Shown here piece after piece: positions 54,428 to 63,089 of a DNA stretch of 64,000 nucleotides. The notes below the pieces were generated by a model. The model was not told the origin of the DNA. It searched no databases and was given only the letters and a program-made list of their open reading frames with translations. The number at the start of each line of letters is the position of its first letter. Position 1 is the stretch's first letter. Source of the stretch: Sphingobium sp. D43FB (GTDB lineage: Bacteria; Pseudomonadota; Alphaproteobacteria; Sphingomonadales; Sphingomonadaceae); NCBI RefSeq assembly GCF_002312805.1, contig NZ_NMUA01000002.1, positions 280,494 to 344,493 on the forward strand, given 5' to 3'. A program made the translations under genes and the position numbers.

Positions 54428-55900
54428 TCAGGCCGCGGCTTCGCTCAGCGCCATATCGCTCCCGACCGAGTAGCTTGCCATGACATTGTCGACGAGGCCG
54501 GTCGCCTGTGCCCAGTCATAGGTGCGAAAGCTGTGTCCCTTAGTGACGAAGGTCGCGCCCGCGTAGAACATTTCATACTGGCTATGCCGGCTTGCGAATT
54601 CCGACCCGATTGCGTCCCAGGCTAGCTTGAAGAACTTGACCCGCTCCTCGGAACTCGCGGTCGGTGACTGCTGCGTTTTGCCGATGATCCGCGCGATTTC
54701 GGGATTTGCGAAATCGCGCGTGCTCGACGGCAGCATGATCAGACCGCCGCCCGCGAGATCGCGCAGCGAATTGATCACCTTGGCGTAGAGCTGCTGGGTG
54801 AGGACCTGCGCCGAATAGAGGATCTGGGCGTCAGGGACGTAAAAGCCGTTCACGACCTTGCCCTTGGCCTCCATTCCATAGACCATTCCCTCGACCAGCG
54901 TCGCCTCCGCTGCCAGCTGGCCGAGCGTGTCGCGAACCGGCGGCAGCGCGATCGTGCCGTTCACCTCGGCGGTGCGGCGGGCCAGGCCCATCAGGAAGCG
55001 CATCTTCACCATCAGGCGCACCTGGCACTGATAGTTCTGCAGAACATGCGCGGGGGTCGCATGGAACTGCTTCATCATCATCGCCGTATCGCCGGCGACG
55101 AAGACGCGGTCCCACGGGACCTTCACATCGTCGAAATAGATGACCGCGTCATTCTCGTCGAAGCGGCTCGCCAGCGGATTGTCATAGATGCTAGGGGCGG
55201 CCGCCTCGTAGGATTTGCGCGAGAGCAGCTTCAGGCCCGGCGCGTTCATCGGCAGCGCGAGCGAAACCGCATATTTCTCGTCGCCCGGCCCGAGCGGCTG
55301 GATGCAGCTCACGAACACCTCGTTCGCCATGATGCCGCTGGTCGCGAGCATCTTGGCGCCGCGCAGCGTGAGCCCGGTCGAATCCTGGTCGACGATGCCG
55401 GCAGTCAGATACTCGTCGGCCTGCTCATGCGCCGCCTTCGACCGGTCGGCCTGCGGGTTGATGATGACATAGGTGAGGAAGAGGTCGTTATCGCGGGCAT
55501 AGCGGAAATAGTCCGCAAGCGCCCCCGCGCGGACCGGATCATAGCTCTCGAAGACGTCGAGGCCCATCATCATGCCCGCGAAGCAGGAGGCGACGTGATC
55601 GGGCGAACGGCCCATGAAACCATAATGGGTCTCCGCCCAGGCTTCCATCGCCCGGCGCCGCTCGACGAGCGCTTCGTAACTCGTCGGCAGGTCCCAGGCG
55701 CGGCTCACCCGCCGACCGCTGGTCGGGCTCTCGATGGTCATCAGTTCGGCGTTGGCCGCCTGGAAATCGTAGAGGCTGGCGGCAGAGGCCACCGAATTGC
55801 GGAAGGCTGGATGCGCGGTGACGTCGCCTGCCTCTTCGCCGCCGATATAGACCATGCGCCCATCGCGCAGCGCGGCCAGATGACTGGATCCGGTTTTCAC
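54428..55900 (-). CDS. HpaB-type FADH2-dependent monooxygenase, large component
   Basis: A 490-residue cytoplasmic group D flavin monooxygenase of the 4-hydroxyphenylacetate 3-hydroxylase family. It begins with a GTG at 55900 after AGGGAGAAAAAGAA. Family segments are TSYEALVERRRAMEAWAE, RSPDHVASCFAGMMMGL, the flavin-contacting LRGAKMLATSGIMANEVFV and the C-terminal RIIGKTQQSPTASSEERVKFFKLAWDAIGSEFASR, here in pieces. Such enzymes ortho-hydroxylate phenolic or related rings using free FADH2. The reductase gene lies 22 bp upstream. The real substrate is unknown and need not be hydroxyphenylacetate. Confidence 0.9.
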   Translation of the reverse strand: MKTGSSHLAALRDGRMVYIGGEEAGDVTAHPAFRNSVASAASLYDFQAANAELMTIESPTSGRRVSRAWDLPTSYEALVERRRAMEAWAETHYGFMGRSPDHVASCFAGMMMGLDVFESYDPVRAGALADYFRYARDNDLFLTYVIINPQADRSKAAHEQADEYLTAGIVDQDSTGLTLRGAKMLATSGIMANEVFVSCIQPLGPGDEKYAVSLALPMNAPGLKLLSRKSYEAAAPSIYDNPLASRFDENDAVIYFDDVKVPWDRVFVAGDTAMMMKQFHATPAHVLQNYQCQVRLMVKMRFLMGLARRTAEVNGTIALPPVRDTLGQLAAEATLVEGMVYGMEAKGKVVNGFYVPDAQILYSAQVLTQQLYAKVINSLRDLAGGGLIMLPSSTRDFANPEIARIIGKTQQSPTASSEERVKFFKLAWDAIGSEFASRHSQYEMFYAGATFVTKGHSFRTYDWAQATGLVDNVMASYSVGSDMALSEAAA

Positions 55901-55922
55901 TTCTTTTTCTCCCTGGAAGACG

Positions 55923-56417
55923 TCAGGCGGCACGGCCGGCGATGGCGTGATATCCGCCGCGGAAGAAGACGAGCGGTTCGCCTTCCTCGGCAATTTCGAA
56001 GCGCAGCACATGACCGACGACGATGAGATGATCGCCGCCCTCATGCACCGCGAAGGGCGCGCATTCGAAGGTGGCAAGGCATGGTCCGATCAGCGGACAA
56101 CCGGTCTCGCCCAGCACGGGGGCGAGGCCTGCCCATTTCTCGCCGCGTCCGCCGGCGAAGCGGCTCGACAGGTCGCTCTGGTCGTGCCGGAGCACGCTGA
56201 TGCCGAAGTTCCTGGCGGCGAGCAGCGCCGGCAGGCTCGGTGCGGTGCGGCCGACGCTAAACAGCACCAGTGGCGGATCGAGCGAGACCGCGTTGAACGA
56301 GCTCACCGTCATCGCGATCGGATCGCGCCCTTCGGTCTCCGCCGTCACCACCACGACACCTGTCGGGAAGTGGCCCAGCGCGTTGCGAAAGGCGCGCTGG
56401 TCGAATGCCAGACCCAT
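55923..56417 (-). CDS. Flavin reductase (HpaC-like), small component
   Basis: A 164-residue NAD(P)H:flavin oxidoreductase that would supply FADH2 to the HpaB-type oxygenase. It has the flavin-reductase fold markers RNALGHFPTGVVVVTAE, MTVSSFNAVSLDPPLVLFSV, and the C-terminal FECAPFAVHEGGDHLIVVGHVLRF, shown in parts. The ATG at 56417 is 5 bp after the marR stop, and hpaB follows after 22 bp, so marR, the reductase and the oxygenase form one unit. The larger in-frame opening to 56570 lies inside marR and is rejected. Confidence 0.9.
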   Translation of the reverse strand: MGLAFDQRAFRNALGHFPTGVVVVTAETEGRDPIAMTVSSFNAVSLDPPLVLFSVGRTAPSLPALLAARNFGISVLRHDQSDLSSRFAGGRGEKWAGLAPVLGETGCPLIGPCLATFECAPFAVHEGGDHLIVVGHVLRFEIAEEGEPLVFFRGGYHAIAGRAA

Positions 56418-56422
56418 GACGA

Positions 56423-56947
56423 TCAGGCCTGCCGGCGACGCTGTTCGGCCTGGAGCCGAAGCAGCGCCAGCGCTTCCTCGGTACCGCCGACCAGCGAGGC
56501 GATGATCTGCGCAAAGGCGCGGAACTGGTTCGCGCTCAGCCCGTCGAAGATCGTATCGTTGACCGGGCATTGGGTCGCGGCCAGCTCGTCGAGCAAGCTG
56601 CGAGCCTTGCCGGTGACGGTGAGGACGACGCGGCGTCCGTCCTCGTGATGCGGCACCTTGTCCACCAGGCCCGACTTGACCAGCTTGTTGACCTCGATCG
56701 TCACGAACGCGCCCGACAGATGCAGATGCTCGCCGACCTTGCTGACGCCGACCTCACCCTGCTGGCCGAGATGCTCGATCGCAATCAGGATCGAATAAGC
56801 GGGACCGGAGAGGCCGATCACCTCACCGAGCCGATTGCGGATTTCCTGGAGCCGCGCACTGAAACCGAGCGCGTCATGGACGGCCTGGCGGAACAGATGG
56901 TCCTCGCCATCGACCAATAATTCGGCTTTGCTGACTGTCAGTGGCAT
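56423..56947 (-). CDS. MarR family transcriptional regulator
   Basis: A 174-residue winged-helix repressor: LGEVIGLSGPAYSILIAIEHLG, the recognition region VGEHLHLSGAFVTIEVNKLVKSGLV and the wing HHEDGRRVVLTVTGKAR. The ATG at 56947 follows AGGGAGACAGCG. It begins the marR-reductase-oxygenase unit and has its own promoter with a palindrome in the spacer, so autorepression relieved by an aromatic ligand is likely. The frame opening further upstream to 57139 runs over that promoter and is rejected. Confidence 0.92.
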   Translation of the reverse strand: MPLTVSKAELLVDGEDHLFRQAVHDALGFSARLQEIRNRLGEVIGLSGPAYSILIAIEHLGQQGEVGVSKVGEHLHLSGAFVTIEVNKLVKSGLVDKVPHHEDGRRVVLTVTGKARSLLDELAATQCPVNDTIFDGLSANQFRAFAQIIASLVGGTEEALALLRLQAEQRRRQA

Positions 56948-56968
56948 CGCTGTCTCCCTCTGAGTCGG

Positions 56969-56997
56969 ATAATGACTTTGCGACAAAGCTATGTCAA
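56969..56997 (-). promoter_or_regulatory. marR promoter with palindromic operator in the spacer
   Basis: On the minus strand TTGACA (56992-56997) and CATTAT (56969-56974) are spaced by 17 bp, a good sigma-70 arrangement. The spacer holds the palindrome CTTTG-TCG-CAAAG (56976-56988), which is placed to block polymerase when bound. The MarR protein encoded next is the likely ligand (inference). Confidence 0.6.
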
Positions 56998-57002
56998 TTA
57001 GT

Positions 57003-57392
57003 TTATGCCGGGTCGAAATAATGAATCTCGAGCAGCAGGCAGCCATTGTTCGACTTGAAGGGACCGTGGAACACGCCCGGCGGGCGGCAGGCATAGGTGG
57101 GTGAGAGGAAGGCCTCGCCGCCATCGCCATTCTCGTCATTGCCGACGGTCAGGTCGCCCTCGAGGAGAAACACCTCCTCCCAATAATCATGGACGAACGG
57201 CTTGGTGGTGAACACGCCCGGCTGGAAGCGCAGCAGGCGGGTGCGGCTGCCGCGGCGTTGCTCGGGATCGAGGCTGCCGGACAGGATCTTCTCGTCGACT
57301 CCACCGCCGGGCTTATAGCCTTCGGGAAGCTGCCAGCCGTCATCGGCCATGTCGATCGGATGGAATTCGCGGTGCTGCTTGGTAACGGCCAT
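57003..57392 (-). CDS. Cupin domain protein
   Basis: A 129-residue single-domain cupin. Motif 1 is in FVHDYWEEVFLLEGDLTVG (His and two Glu) and motif 2 in CRPPGVFHGPFKSNNGCLLLE (His), so one metal site is likely. Small cupins of this type occur in catabolic clusters as dioxygenases, isomerases or substrate-binding proteins, and the role here is unknown. It starts 2 bp after the amidase stop and is therefore co-transcribed with amidase and DUF2848. Its stop lies 56 bp before the marR start, on the other side of the marR promoter. Confidence 0.88.
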   Translation of the reverse strand: MAVTKQHREFHPIDMADDGWQLPEGYKPGGGVDEKILSGSLDPEQRRGSRTRLLRFQPGVFTTKPFVHDYWEEVFLLEGDLTVGNDENGDGGEAFLSPTYACRPPGVFHGPFKSNNGCLLLEIHYFDPA

Positions 57393-57393
57393 G

Positions 57394-58692
57394 TCAGGCT
57401 CCTTTCAGTAGGGATTGCACGCTCGTGGCGACGCTCAGCAGATGGTCGTCACGGCCATGGAGCGCGGCGAGGGTCAGGCCGACGGGCGGTCCGTCGCCGG
57501 GGCATGGGATCGAGATCGCACAACCGTCGAGCAGGTTGGCGACGGTCGAGTTGCGCAGCGCCTGCGCATTGGCGGCGTGATAGGCGGCATCGTCGGCTAG
57601 CGACGCGATCGTGGGGGCGATGAAGGGCACCGTCGGCCAGAGCAGCGCATCGAGACCCGCGATCTGGGTGGCGATCGCGTCGATGAAAGCGCGGCGCCGC
57701 GCCAGCAGCCGGACATAGCCCCCGGCGCTCATCGCCCCGCCGGCGCGGATGCGCGCGACGACCCGCGGATCATATTCACCCGCCCGCCCGGCGGAGAGGA
57801 ACGCCTCGTGCCAGGCAAAGGCCTCGGCGGCGGGGAAGGTCGCCTCCTGCATCATCGCCGGAATGTCGGCCAGTTCGGCGAGTTCGACGGGCTCGACCAG
57901 GCCTCCGCCCGCCTCGATCGCCGAGACCGCGGCGTCCATCGCGCGCACCACCTCGGGCGCCATCCCGTCCCGGACATAGGTCTGCACCAGCCCGAGCCGG
58001 ATTCGGCGCGGGGGGAGGGTCGTGCGCGGCAGGCCGGGACGATCGCGGATCACGTCGAACACCGCCGCGCAGTCGCCCACCGACCGCGCTATCACGCCGA
58101 CCGAATCGAGTGTCGTCGACAGCGGCAGGACACCCTCCCGCGTGATGGCGTCGGCGCTGGGCTTGAAGCCGGTCACGCCGCACAGCGCCGCCGGGATCCT
58201 GATCGAGCCGCCGGTATCGGTGCCGATCGCAACCGGCGCGATGCCGAGCGCCACCGACACGGCGGCGCCGGACGAAGAGCCGCCGGGGATGCGCTGCTCG
58301 TCCGGGAAGGCGGGATTGAGCGGAGTCCCGAAATGCGGGTTGAGGCCGAGGCCGGAGAAGGCGAACTCGGTCATGTTGGTGCGGCCGAGCACGACGAAGC
58401 CGGCGCGGCGCAGCCGCTCGACGACGGGGGCGTCCCTGCGCGCTTTCGGCGCATCCGCCAGCAGCGTCGACCCTGCCGTCGTCGCATGGCCCATCAGGTC
58501 GAAATTGTCCTTCACCGTCACCGGCACGCCGAGGAAGCGCGCGCGCGAGCGGGCGGCGCGCCGCGCGTCGGCCGCCTCGGCAAAGGCGCGGGCGTCCGAA
58601 TCGAGCCTCAGCGTGAACACCGACGCGGCATCGGCCGCGTCGGCGCGCAGCAGCGCGGTGTCGATGCTCGATCGGCTCGCTGCGGTGATCAT
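57394..58692 (-). CDS. Amidase signature family hydrolase
   Basis: A 432-residue amidase of the GatA-like signature family. The Ser-cisSer-Lys triad is complete: Lys61 in VTVKDN, Ser139 in GGSSSGAAV and Ser163 in GTDTGGSIRIP, with spacing close to that of fatty acid amide hydrolase. The protein lacks the C-terminal glutamine-tunnel features expected of a true tRNA amidotransferase subunit, and no gatB or gatC is adjacent. It should hydrolyse a small amide or ester within this catabolic cluster. The start codon overlaps the end of DUF2848 by 4 bp. Confidence 0.92.
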   Translation of the reverse strand: MITAASRSSIDTALLRADAADAASVFTLRLDSDARAFAEAADARRAARSRARFLGVPVTVKDNFDLMGHATTAGSTLLADAPKARRDAPVVERLRRAGFVVLGRTNMTEFAFSGLGLNPHFGTPLNPAFPDEQRIPGGSSSGAAVSVALGIAPVAIGTDTGGSIRIPAALCGVTGFKPSADAITREGVLPLSTTLDSVGVIARSVGDCAAVFDVIRDRPGLPRTTLPPRRIRLGLVQTYVRDGMAPEVVRAMDAAVSAIEAGGGLVEPVELAELADIPAMMQEATFPAAEAFAWHEAFLSAGRAGEYDPRVVARIRAGGAMSAGGYVRLLARRRAFIDAIATQIAGLDALLWPTVPFIAPTIASLADDAAYHAANAQALRNSTVANLLDGCAISIPCPGDGPPVGLTLAALHGRDDHLLSVATSVQSLLKGA

Positions 58693-59369
58693 GCTTCGGC
58701 GATCGGCAGGACGGTGACCGAATAATGGTGGCGGAGCGCACGGCTGCGGACGGGATCGATCAGCTCGACGCCCATGCCATCGGCGAAGCGGATGCCGCCT
58801 TGAACCGGGAGGGTGCCGCAGAACATGACGGTGCCATCCGGTACCACGCCTTCGCGCGCTTCATATTCGGCAAGCAGGTCGTCCGGCCGACGAAGTCCCG
58901 AGACCGGGCCTTCCTGGTAGACCTCGCCGGTGCCCGGCAGGGTCGAGCGGAGCCGAAGGTCGTCCCAATGGGCGGAGACTTCCCGCCAGGGCCATATGAC
59001 GGCCGAGACGGGTTTGCTGCAGACCTGCTTCGAGAGCGTGATGCCCACGGTTTCGAGCTTGCGGTCAGTGTGGTCGGAGCCGACCCCGACATAGAGTTCG
59101 CCGCCGTGCTTCCAGAGAACCGCCTCGACTTCGCCCGAACCGTCGCGGCCGACCATCTCGACCGATGGCTCAGTGGTCAGCTGACTGGCGCTGACCCTGT
59201 AGAAGATTGGCACGGCGCTCGGCCGCGCGACGCCGAGCGCCGCCAGTTCCTCGATATGCGCTTCGAGCACCGCCGTGTCACGGCCCGTCCATCCGGCGAT
59301 CACCAGTTTGCGCGGTGTGAAGGCCAGCGGCTCGTTGCCGGCGTCCTGCTGAATGACAAGATTGATCAT
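58689..59369 (-). CDS. DUF2848 family protein
   Basis: A 226-residue protein matching DUF2848: VPIFYRVSASQLTTEPSVEMVG, the central VGVGSDHTDRKLE, SKQVCSKPVSAVIWPW and the C-terminal GVELIDPVRSRALRHHYSV, shown in parts. The family is distantly related to fumarylacetoacetate hydrolases but has no established reaction that I know of. It is the first gene of the minus-strand operon DUF2848-amidase-cupin and shares a 120-bp divergent promoter with the alpha/beta hydrolase. Neighbourhood suggests hydrolysis of a carbonyl or amide intermediate. Confidence 0.88.
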   Translation of the reverse strand: MINLVIQQDAGNEPLAFTPRKLVIAGWTGRDTAVLEAHIEELAALGVARPSAVPIFYRVSASQLTTEPSVEMVGRDGSGEVEAVLWKHGGELYVGVGSDHTDRKLETVGITLSKQVCSKPVSAVIWPWREVSAHWDDLRLRSTLPGTGEVYQEGPVSGLRRPDDLLAEYEAREGVVPDGTVMFCGTLPVQGGIRFADGMGVELIDPVRSRALRHHYSVTVLPIAEA

Positions 59370-59401
59370 ATCGCTGCTCCCGTTGCTGCAGCTTGGCTAT
59401 A

Positions 59402-59480
59402 AGCAGAAAGCTTTTTAAACAAGCTATTTTTATTAGTAGACAAGCTAGGCAAAGTAGATAAGTTACAAAGCAACTTTGGG
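59402..59480. promoter_or_regulatory. AT-rich divergent promoter with direct and inverted repeats
   Basis: Between the divergent DUF2848 and hydrolase genes lie two direct repeats ACAAGCTA (59419-59426 and 59440-59447), 21 bp apart or two helical turns. A palindrome CAAAG-CAA-CTTTG (59466-59478) is just before the hydrolase ribosome binding site. A similar ACAAAGCTA occurs in the marR promoter at 56983-56991, so one regulator may bind both. Confidence 0.5.
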
Positions 59481-59489
59481 AGCGACTCG

Positions 59490-60254
59490 ATGGGATTTGC
59501 AGTAGAGCGCTGGGGCAACGGGCCTGAACGCATCGTGCTCGTGCATGGCAGCTTGAGCGTGGGAACGGGAGCCTTCTCCGAACAGCGGGCGCTGGCGGAC
59601 CGTTTCACGGTCGATGTCGTCACTCGCCGCGGCTATGGCGAGACATCGCCGATCGCGCGGGTCGACATCGCTCAGGACGCGCTGGACGTGGTGGAGGTGC
59701 TGGGCGATGGCGCGCATCTCGTCGGCACGTCGATGGGCGGGGTCGTATCGATGAACGCCGCCGGGCTTCGTCCCGATCTCGTCCGTTCGCTGACGCTGAT
59801 CGAGCCGCCGGCCTTCGCCCTGGCAGCCGATCATCCCGATGTGCGGCGCGTCTCGGACGCCATGAAGCGTCATTGGCGCGAGGCCGATGGCATCGGCGAT
59901 CATGCCTTCGTGACGGGTTTCGTCGCCGCGCTGGAAATGGAAATGGTGCTGCCCGATCCGCTCCCGCCGGCGCTTGCCAACGCGGTGCGCAACCTGATCA
60001 CCGAGCGTCCCTGGAAGGTCGATGTGCCCATCGGCATCGTTGCCGATGCAGCCTTCCCCAAGCTGGTCGTCACCGGTGGCTGGAGCGGCGCCTTCGATGC
60101 GATCTGCCGTCGACTGGCCGACCTGCTCGAGACCGATCTCCATGTGCTGACCGGCGCCGGACACGGCGTCCAGAAGCTCGGCCCCCCCTTTAATTCCCTG
60201 CTGGCGCGGCTCGTCGAGCACGCCGCCAGCCCCCTCGACGGAGTTGTGCCATGA
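59490..60254 (+). CDS. Alpha/beta hydrolase
   Basis: A 254-residue cytoplasmic hydrolase. The oxyanion segment is VLVHGSLSVGTGAF, the nucleophile is Ser81 in GTSMGG, and the catalytic histidine is in TGAGHGVQKLG near the C-terminus. It has no signal peptide or lid features pointing to lipids. Enzymes of this type often split C-C bonds or esters after ring cleavage. It is the first gene of the plus-strand arm of the cluster and overlaps the SnoaL-like gene by 4 bp (ATGA). Confidence 0.88.
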   Translation: MGFAVERWGNGPERIVLVHGSLSVGTGAFSEQRALADRFTVDVVTRRGYGETSPIARVDIAQDALDVVEVLGDGAHLVGTSMGGVVSMNAAGLRPDLVRSLTLIEPPAFALAADHPDVRRVSDAMKRHWREADGIGDHAFVTGFVAALEMEMVLPDPLPPALANAVRNLITERPWKVDVPIGIVADAAFPKLVVTGGWSGAFDAICRRLADLLETDLHVLTGAGHGVQKLGPPFNSLLARLVEHAASPLDGVVP

Positions 60255-60685
60255 CCTTCCCCACGGATGACAAGATCGAAATCCAGGAGCTTTGCGCGCG
60301 CATCTATCTGGCCATCGATGGCAATGACGCAGCGGGCTTCGCCGCGGGCTTCGCAGCCGACGGCACCTTCGTCGCGCCCTATGGGGAGTTTACCGGGACC
60401 GACGCGGTCCGCACCTTCATGGAGCATCATATCGCGGCCGGCAAAGAGGATGGCGTCCGCCATTTCATCACCAATCAGGTCATCGACCCGCAGGCCGACG
60501 GCGCGCGCTACCGCTTCTACATCCTCAAGATGAACATCGCGACCGGTCCGGTCGCGATCGCATCCGCCGCCGGCGACGCCATCGTCGTCAAGACCGCCGA
60601 AGGTTGGCGCTTCCAGCGCTTCCAGCTGATCATCGATCCGGCGATGTTCGGGTCCGAGAAGCCCGCGCTCGCCAAGGCGGCCTGA
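60251..60685 (+). CDS. SnoaL-like (NTF2 superfamily) protein
   Basis: A 144-residue single-domain protein with the NTF2-like cone fold: an N-terminal helix DKIEIQELCARIYLAIDGND, FAADGTFVAPYGEFTG with the conserved acidic/aromatic patch, and the strand VKTAEGWRFQRFQLIIDP. Relatives act as isomerases, dehydratases or small-ligand binding proteins, including in aromatic breakdown. It is translationally coupled to the alpha/beta hydrolase. The function cannot be narrowed further. Confidence 0.87.
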   Translation: MTFPTDDKIEIQELCARIYLAIDGNDAAGFAAGFAADGTFVAPYGEFTGTDAVRTFMEHHIAAGKEDGVRHFITNQVIDPQADGARYRFYILKMNIATGPVAIASAAGDAIVVKTAEGWRFQRFQLIIDPAMFGSEKPALAKAA

Positions 60686-60807
60686 CGTCAGAGCTCCGCG
60701 GGGGGAGCCATAATCAAGCACGGGTGCCGGGCGAGACCAACAAGGTCCGTCGATGACGGCCCGTGTTCAAAAGACAATGGCCACCGGCCATCCAAAAAGG
60801 GGGCAAG

Positions 60808-62913
60808 ATGATGTTCGATTTCAGGAAATTTCTCCGTGCGTCGACGATGTTGTCCGCGCTCTGCGCGACACCTGCCTTCGCACAGGCAGAACCGCAGAGC
60901 GCCGTAGCCGACAGTGGCGGGCTCGATGATATCGTCGTCACGGCCCGAAAGCGCAAGGAGTCCCTCAACGACGTCCCGCTGTCCGTCAGTGCTGTCACCT
61001 CGGTCACGATCGAGCGCGCCGGCATCACCTCGCTCGACCGGTTGAACGCCATCGTACCGAGCTTCAGCCAGGTGCCCGCGCAGGATCCCGGGACCAACAT
61101 CATCACGATCCGAGGCATCACCCAGGTGCGCTTCGGTGAGCCTCCCGTGGCGCTGGTGGTCGACGGCGTCCAGTCCTCTTCGCCCGATCAGGGCACGCAG
61201 GAACTGACCGATATCGAGCGGATCGAAGTCCTCAAGGGGCCACAGGGTTCGACCTATGGCCGCAACGCGATCGGAGGCGCGATCAACATCGTCACCAAGC
61301 TGCCGACCAACACGGTGGAGAACGAGCTGTCGGCCGAGATCGGCCAGGGCCTGTTTTACCGGCTGTTCGGGTCGTCCTCCGGGCCGATCATCGACGATGT
61401 GCTGCTTTATCGCATCTCGGCGATGTACAAGAACAACGAAGGCCGCATCCGCAACCTCACCCTCGGCCGCAAGGTCGATGATTATGACGCGGTGAGCCTG
61501 CGCGGACGGCTGATCTTCAAGCCGAGCGATGTGCTGACCCTCGATCTACGCGGCAGCTACGAGAACCTCGATGGAGGCTCGGCCTATTATTACCCGATCT
61601 TTCCAGGGCAGGACCTCAATGCCGTCCACCCCGTAATCGCGAACCGCGACGGTAAGGGGGTGCGGCGCCTGCGCGATGTCTCGCTCAAGGTCGACTATGA
61701 CTTCGGCGGGGTGACGCTCACTTCGATCAGCGCCTTCGCTTATGCCAAGGCGGCGACGCTGGGGCAGGATCTCGACTTTCTGCCATTCCCGTTGGCGCCC
61801 GGTTTTGGCGGCCTCATCCTCGATCAGACCAGGCGCGTGAAGAGCTGGAGCGAGGAGGTCCGCCTGACCTCGCCGTCGGATCAGCCGCTGCGCTGGCTGA
61901 TCGGCGCCTATTATCTGAAGACCCATCGCGACGCCGCGTCGTCAGCCTTTCTCGATCTGGCGGGGGAGGGGCCGTACCAAGCGGTCCAGCTCAGCTATCT
62001 GCCAGAGCGTAGCCGCAACAATGCTTATGCCTTGTTCGGCACCCTGGATTACGACATCTCGCAGGCGTTCAAGCTGTCATTGGGGCTGCGCCAGGACTGG
62101 GACGATCGTAAGCAGACCAACCCGGCCACCGGCTCGCGCATCGCCAAGGTCTTCAAGTCGCTGCAGCCCAAGGCGTCGCTCAGCTACTTCTTCGAGCCCG
62201 ACAAGATGGTCTATGTCTCGGCCGCACGCGGGTTTCGCAGCGGCGGGTTCAACGCTCAGTCGCTGATCTTCCCGCGTCAATATGGCTCGGAGGTCGCCGA
62301 GACCTATGAGCTGGGATCGAAGCTGTCGCTGCTTGATCGGCGTGTTCAGCTGAACCTCGCCGCCTTTTACACCGACCAGAAGAACGTCCAGTTCTACCGC
62401 TGGGATTCCCAGTCGGCCGCGCAGGGCATCCTGACGATCAACGACGCCTATCATTATGGGATCGAGGGCGATCTGACCGCGCGGATCGGCCGAAACCTTC
62501 GCCTGTTCGCCGGGGGCTCGCTGATCGAGTCCAAGATCCAGGACTTCAACGGCACGGCACTGTGGCGGGGCAACAAGCAGCCGCACATCAACGGCTGGAA
62601 ATATAATCTCGGCGGACAATATGAGGCGCCGCTCGGCTCGGAGGCCCGTGCTATCCTTCGGGCTGACTATTCGGCCTTCGGCGATCTCTACTGGTTCGTC
62701 GACAATCTGGCGAAGCAGGATCCCGTGCATCTGGTGAATGCGCGCCTGATCGTCGAGCGTTCGCCGTGGACGCTGACGCTGTCTGCCGAGAACCTGTTTA
62801 ACAAGCGCTACAACACCGACTATTTCTCGGCCTTCTTCGCAGGTACGCCGACGGATGTGGGGTTCCCAAACAGTCCTCGCCAACTCAATGCGAAGCTGTC
62901 GGTCCGCTTTTGA
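60808..62913 (+). CDS. TonB-dependent receptor of the catabolic cluster
   Basis: A 701-residue outer-membrane importer. The signal peptide is about residues 1-25 (ending CATPAFAQ). A TonB-box-like DDIVVTARKRKE is followed by the plug with RIEVLKGPQGSTYGRNAIGGAINIVTK and a barrel ending in a terminal Phe (LNAKLSVRF). The ATG at 60808 follows AAAAAGGGGGCAAG; upstream ATG 60763 would spoil the signal peptide. It is the last gene of the plus-strand arm and probably brings in the substrate of the enzymes beside it, a common layout in sphingomonads. Confidence 0.93.
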   Translation: MMFDFRKFLRASTMLSALCATPAFAQAEPQSAVADSGGLDDIVVTARKRKESLNDVPLSVSAVTSVTIERAGITSLDRLNAIVPSFSQVPAQDPGTNIITIRGITQVRFGEPPVALVVDGVQSSSPDQGTQELTDIERIEVLKGPQGSTYGRNAIGGAINIVTKLPTNTVENELSAEIGQGLFYRLFGSSSGPIIDDVLLYRISAMYKNNEGRIRNLTLGRKVDDYDAVSLRGRLIFKPSDVLTLDLRGSYENLDGGSAYYYPIFPGQDLNAVHPVIANRDGKGVRRLRDVSLKVDYDFGGVTLTSISAFAYAKAATLGQDLDFLPFPLAPGFGGLILDQTRRVKSWSEEVRLTSPSDQPLRWLIGAYYLKTHRDAASSAFLDLAGEGPYQAVQLSYLPERSRNNAYALFGTLDYDISQAFKLSLGLRQDWDDRKQTNPATGSRIAKVFKSLQPKASLSYFFEPDKMVYVSAARGFRSGGFNAQSLIFPRQYGSEVAETYELGSKLSLLDRRVQLNLAAFYTDQKNVQFYRWDSQSAAQGILTINDAYHYGIEGDLTARIGRNLRLFAGGSLIESKIQDFNGTALWRGNKQPHINGWKYNLGGQYEAPLGSEARAILRADYSAFGDLYWFVDNLAKQDPVHLVNARLIVERSPWTLTLSAENLFNKRYNTDYFSAFFAGTPTDVGFPNSPRQLNAKLSVRF

Positions 62914-63089
62914 ACGGGCAGCGCCCCGACGCCATGGCGGGGCGCTGCACAACTTCCTACAGGTAGCAGATGGAAGTCTGCTCTGTGGCCTCAAGTGTTC
63001 AAAGCGGATGAGGTGGATGGCTCCCGCTCACGGCATCTAAGTGCCCAGATGGGTTTGCTGTCATGCGACCCGAGAAGGAGCCACCCGCC

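Noticed and set aside
57394..58692. Annotation of the amidase as glutamyl-tRNA amidotransferase subunit A
   Set aside because: No gatB or gatC is adjacent and the gene sits in a catabolic cluster. The triad alone identifies only the amidase signature family.
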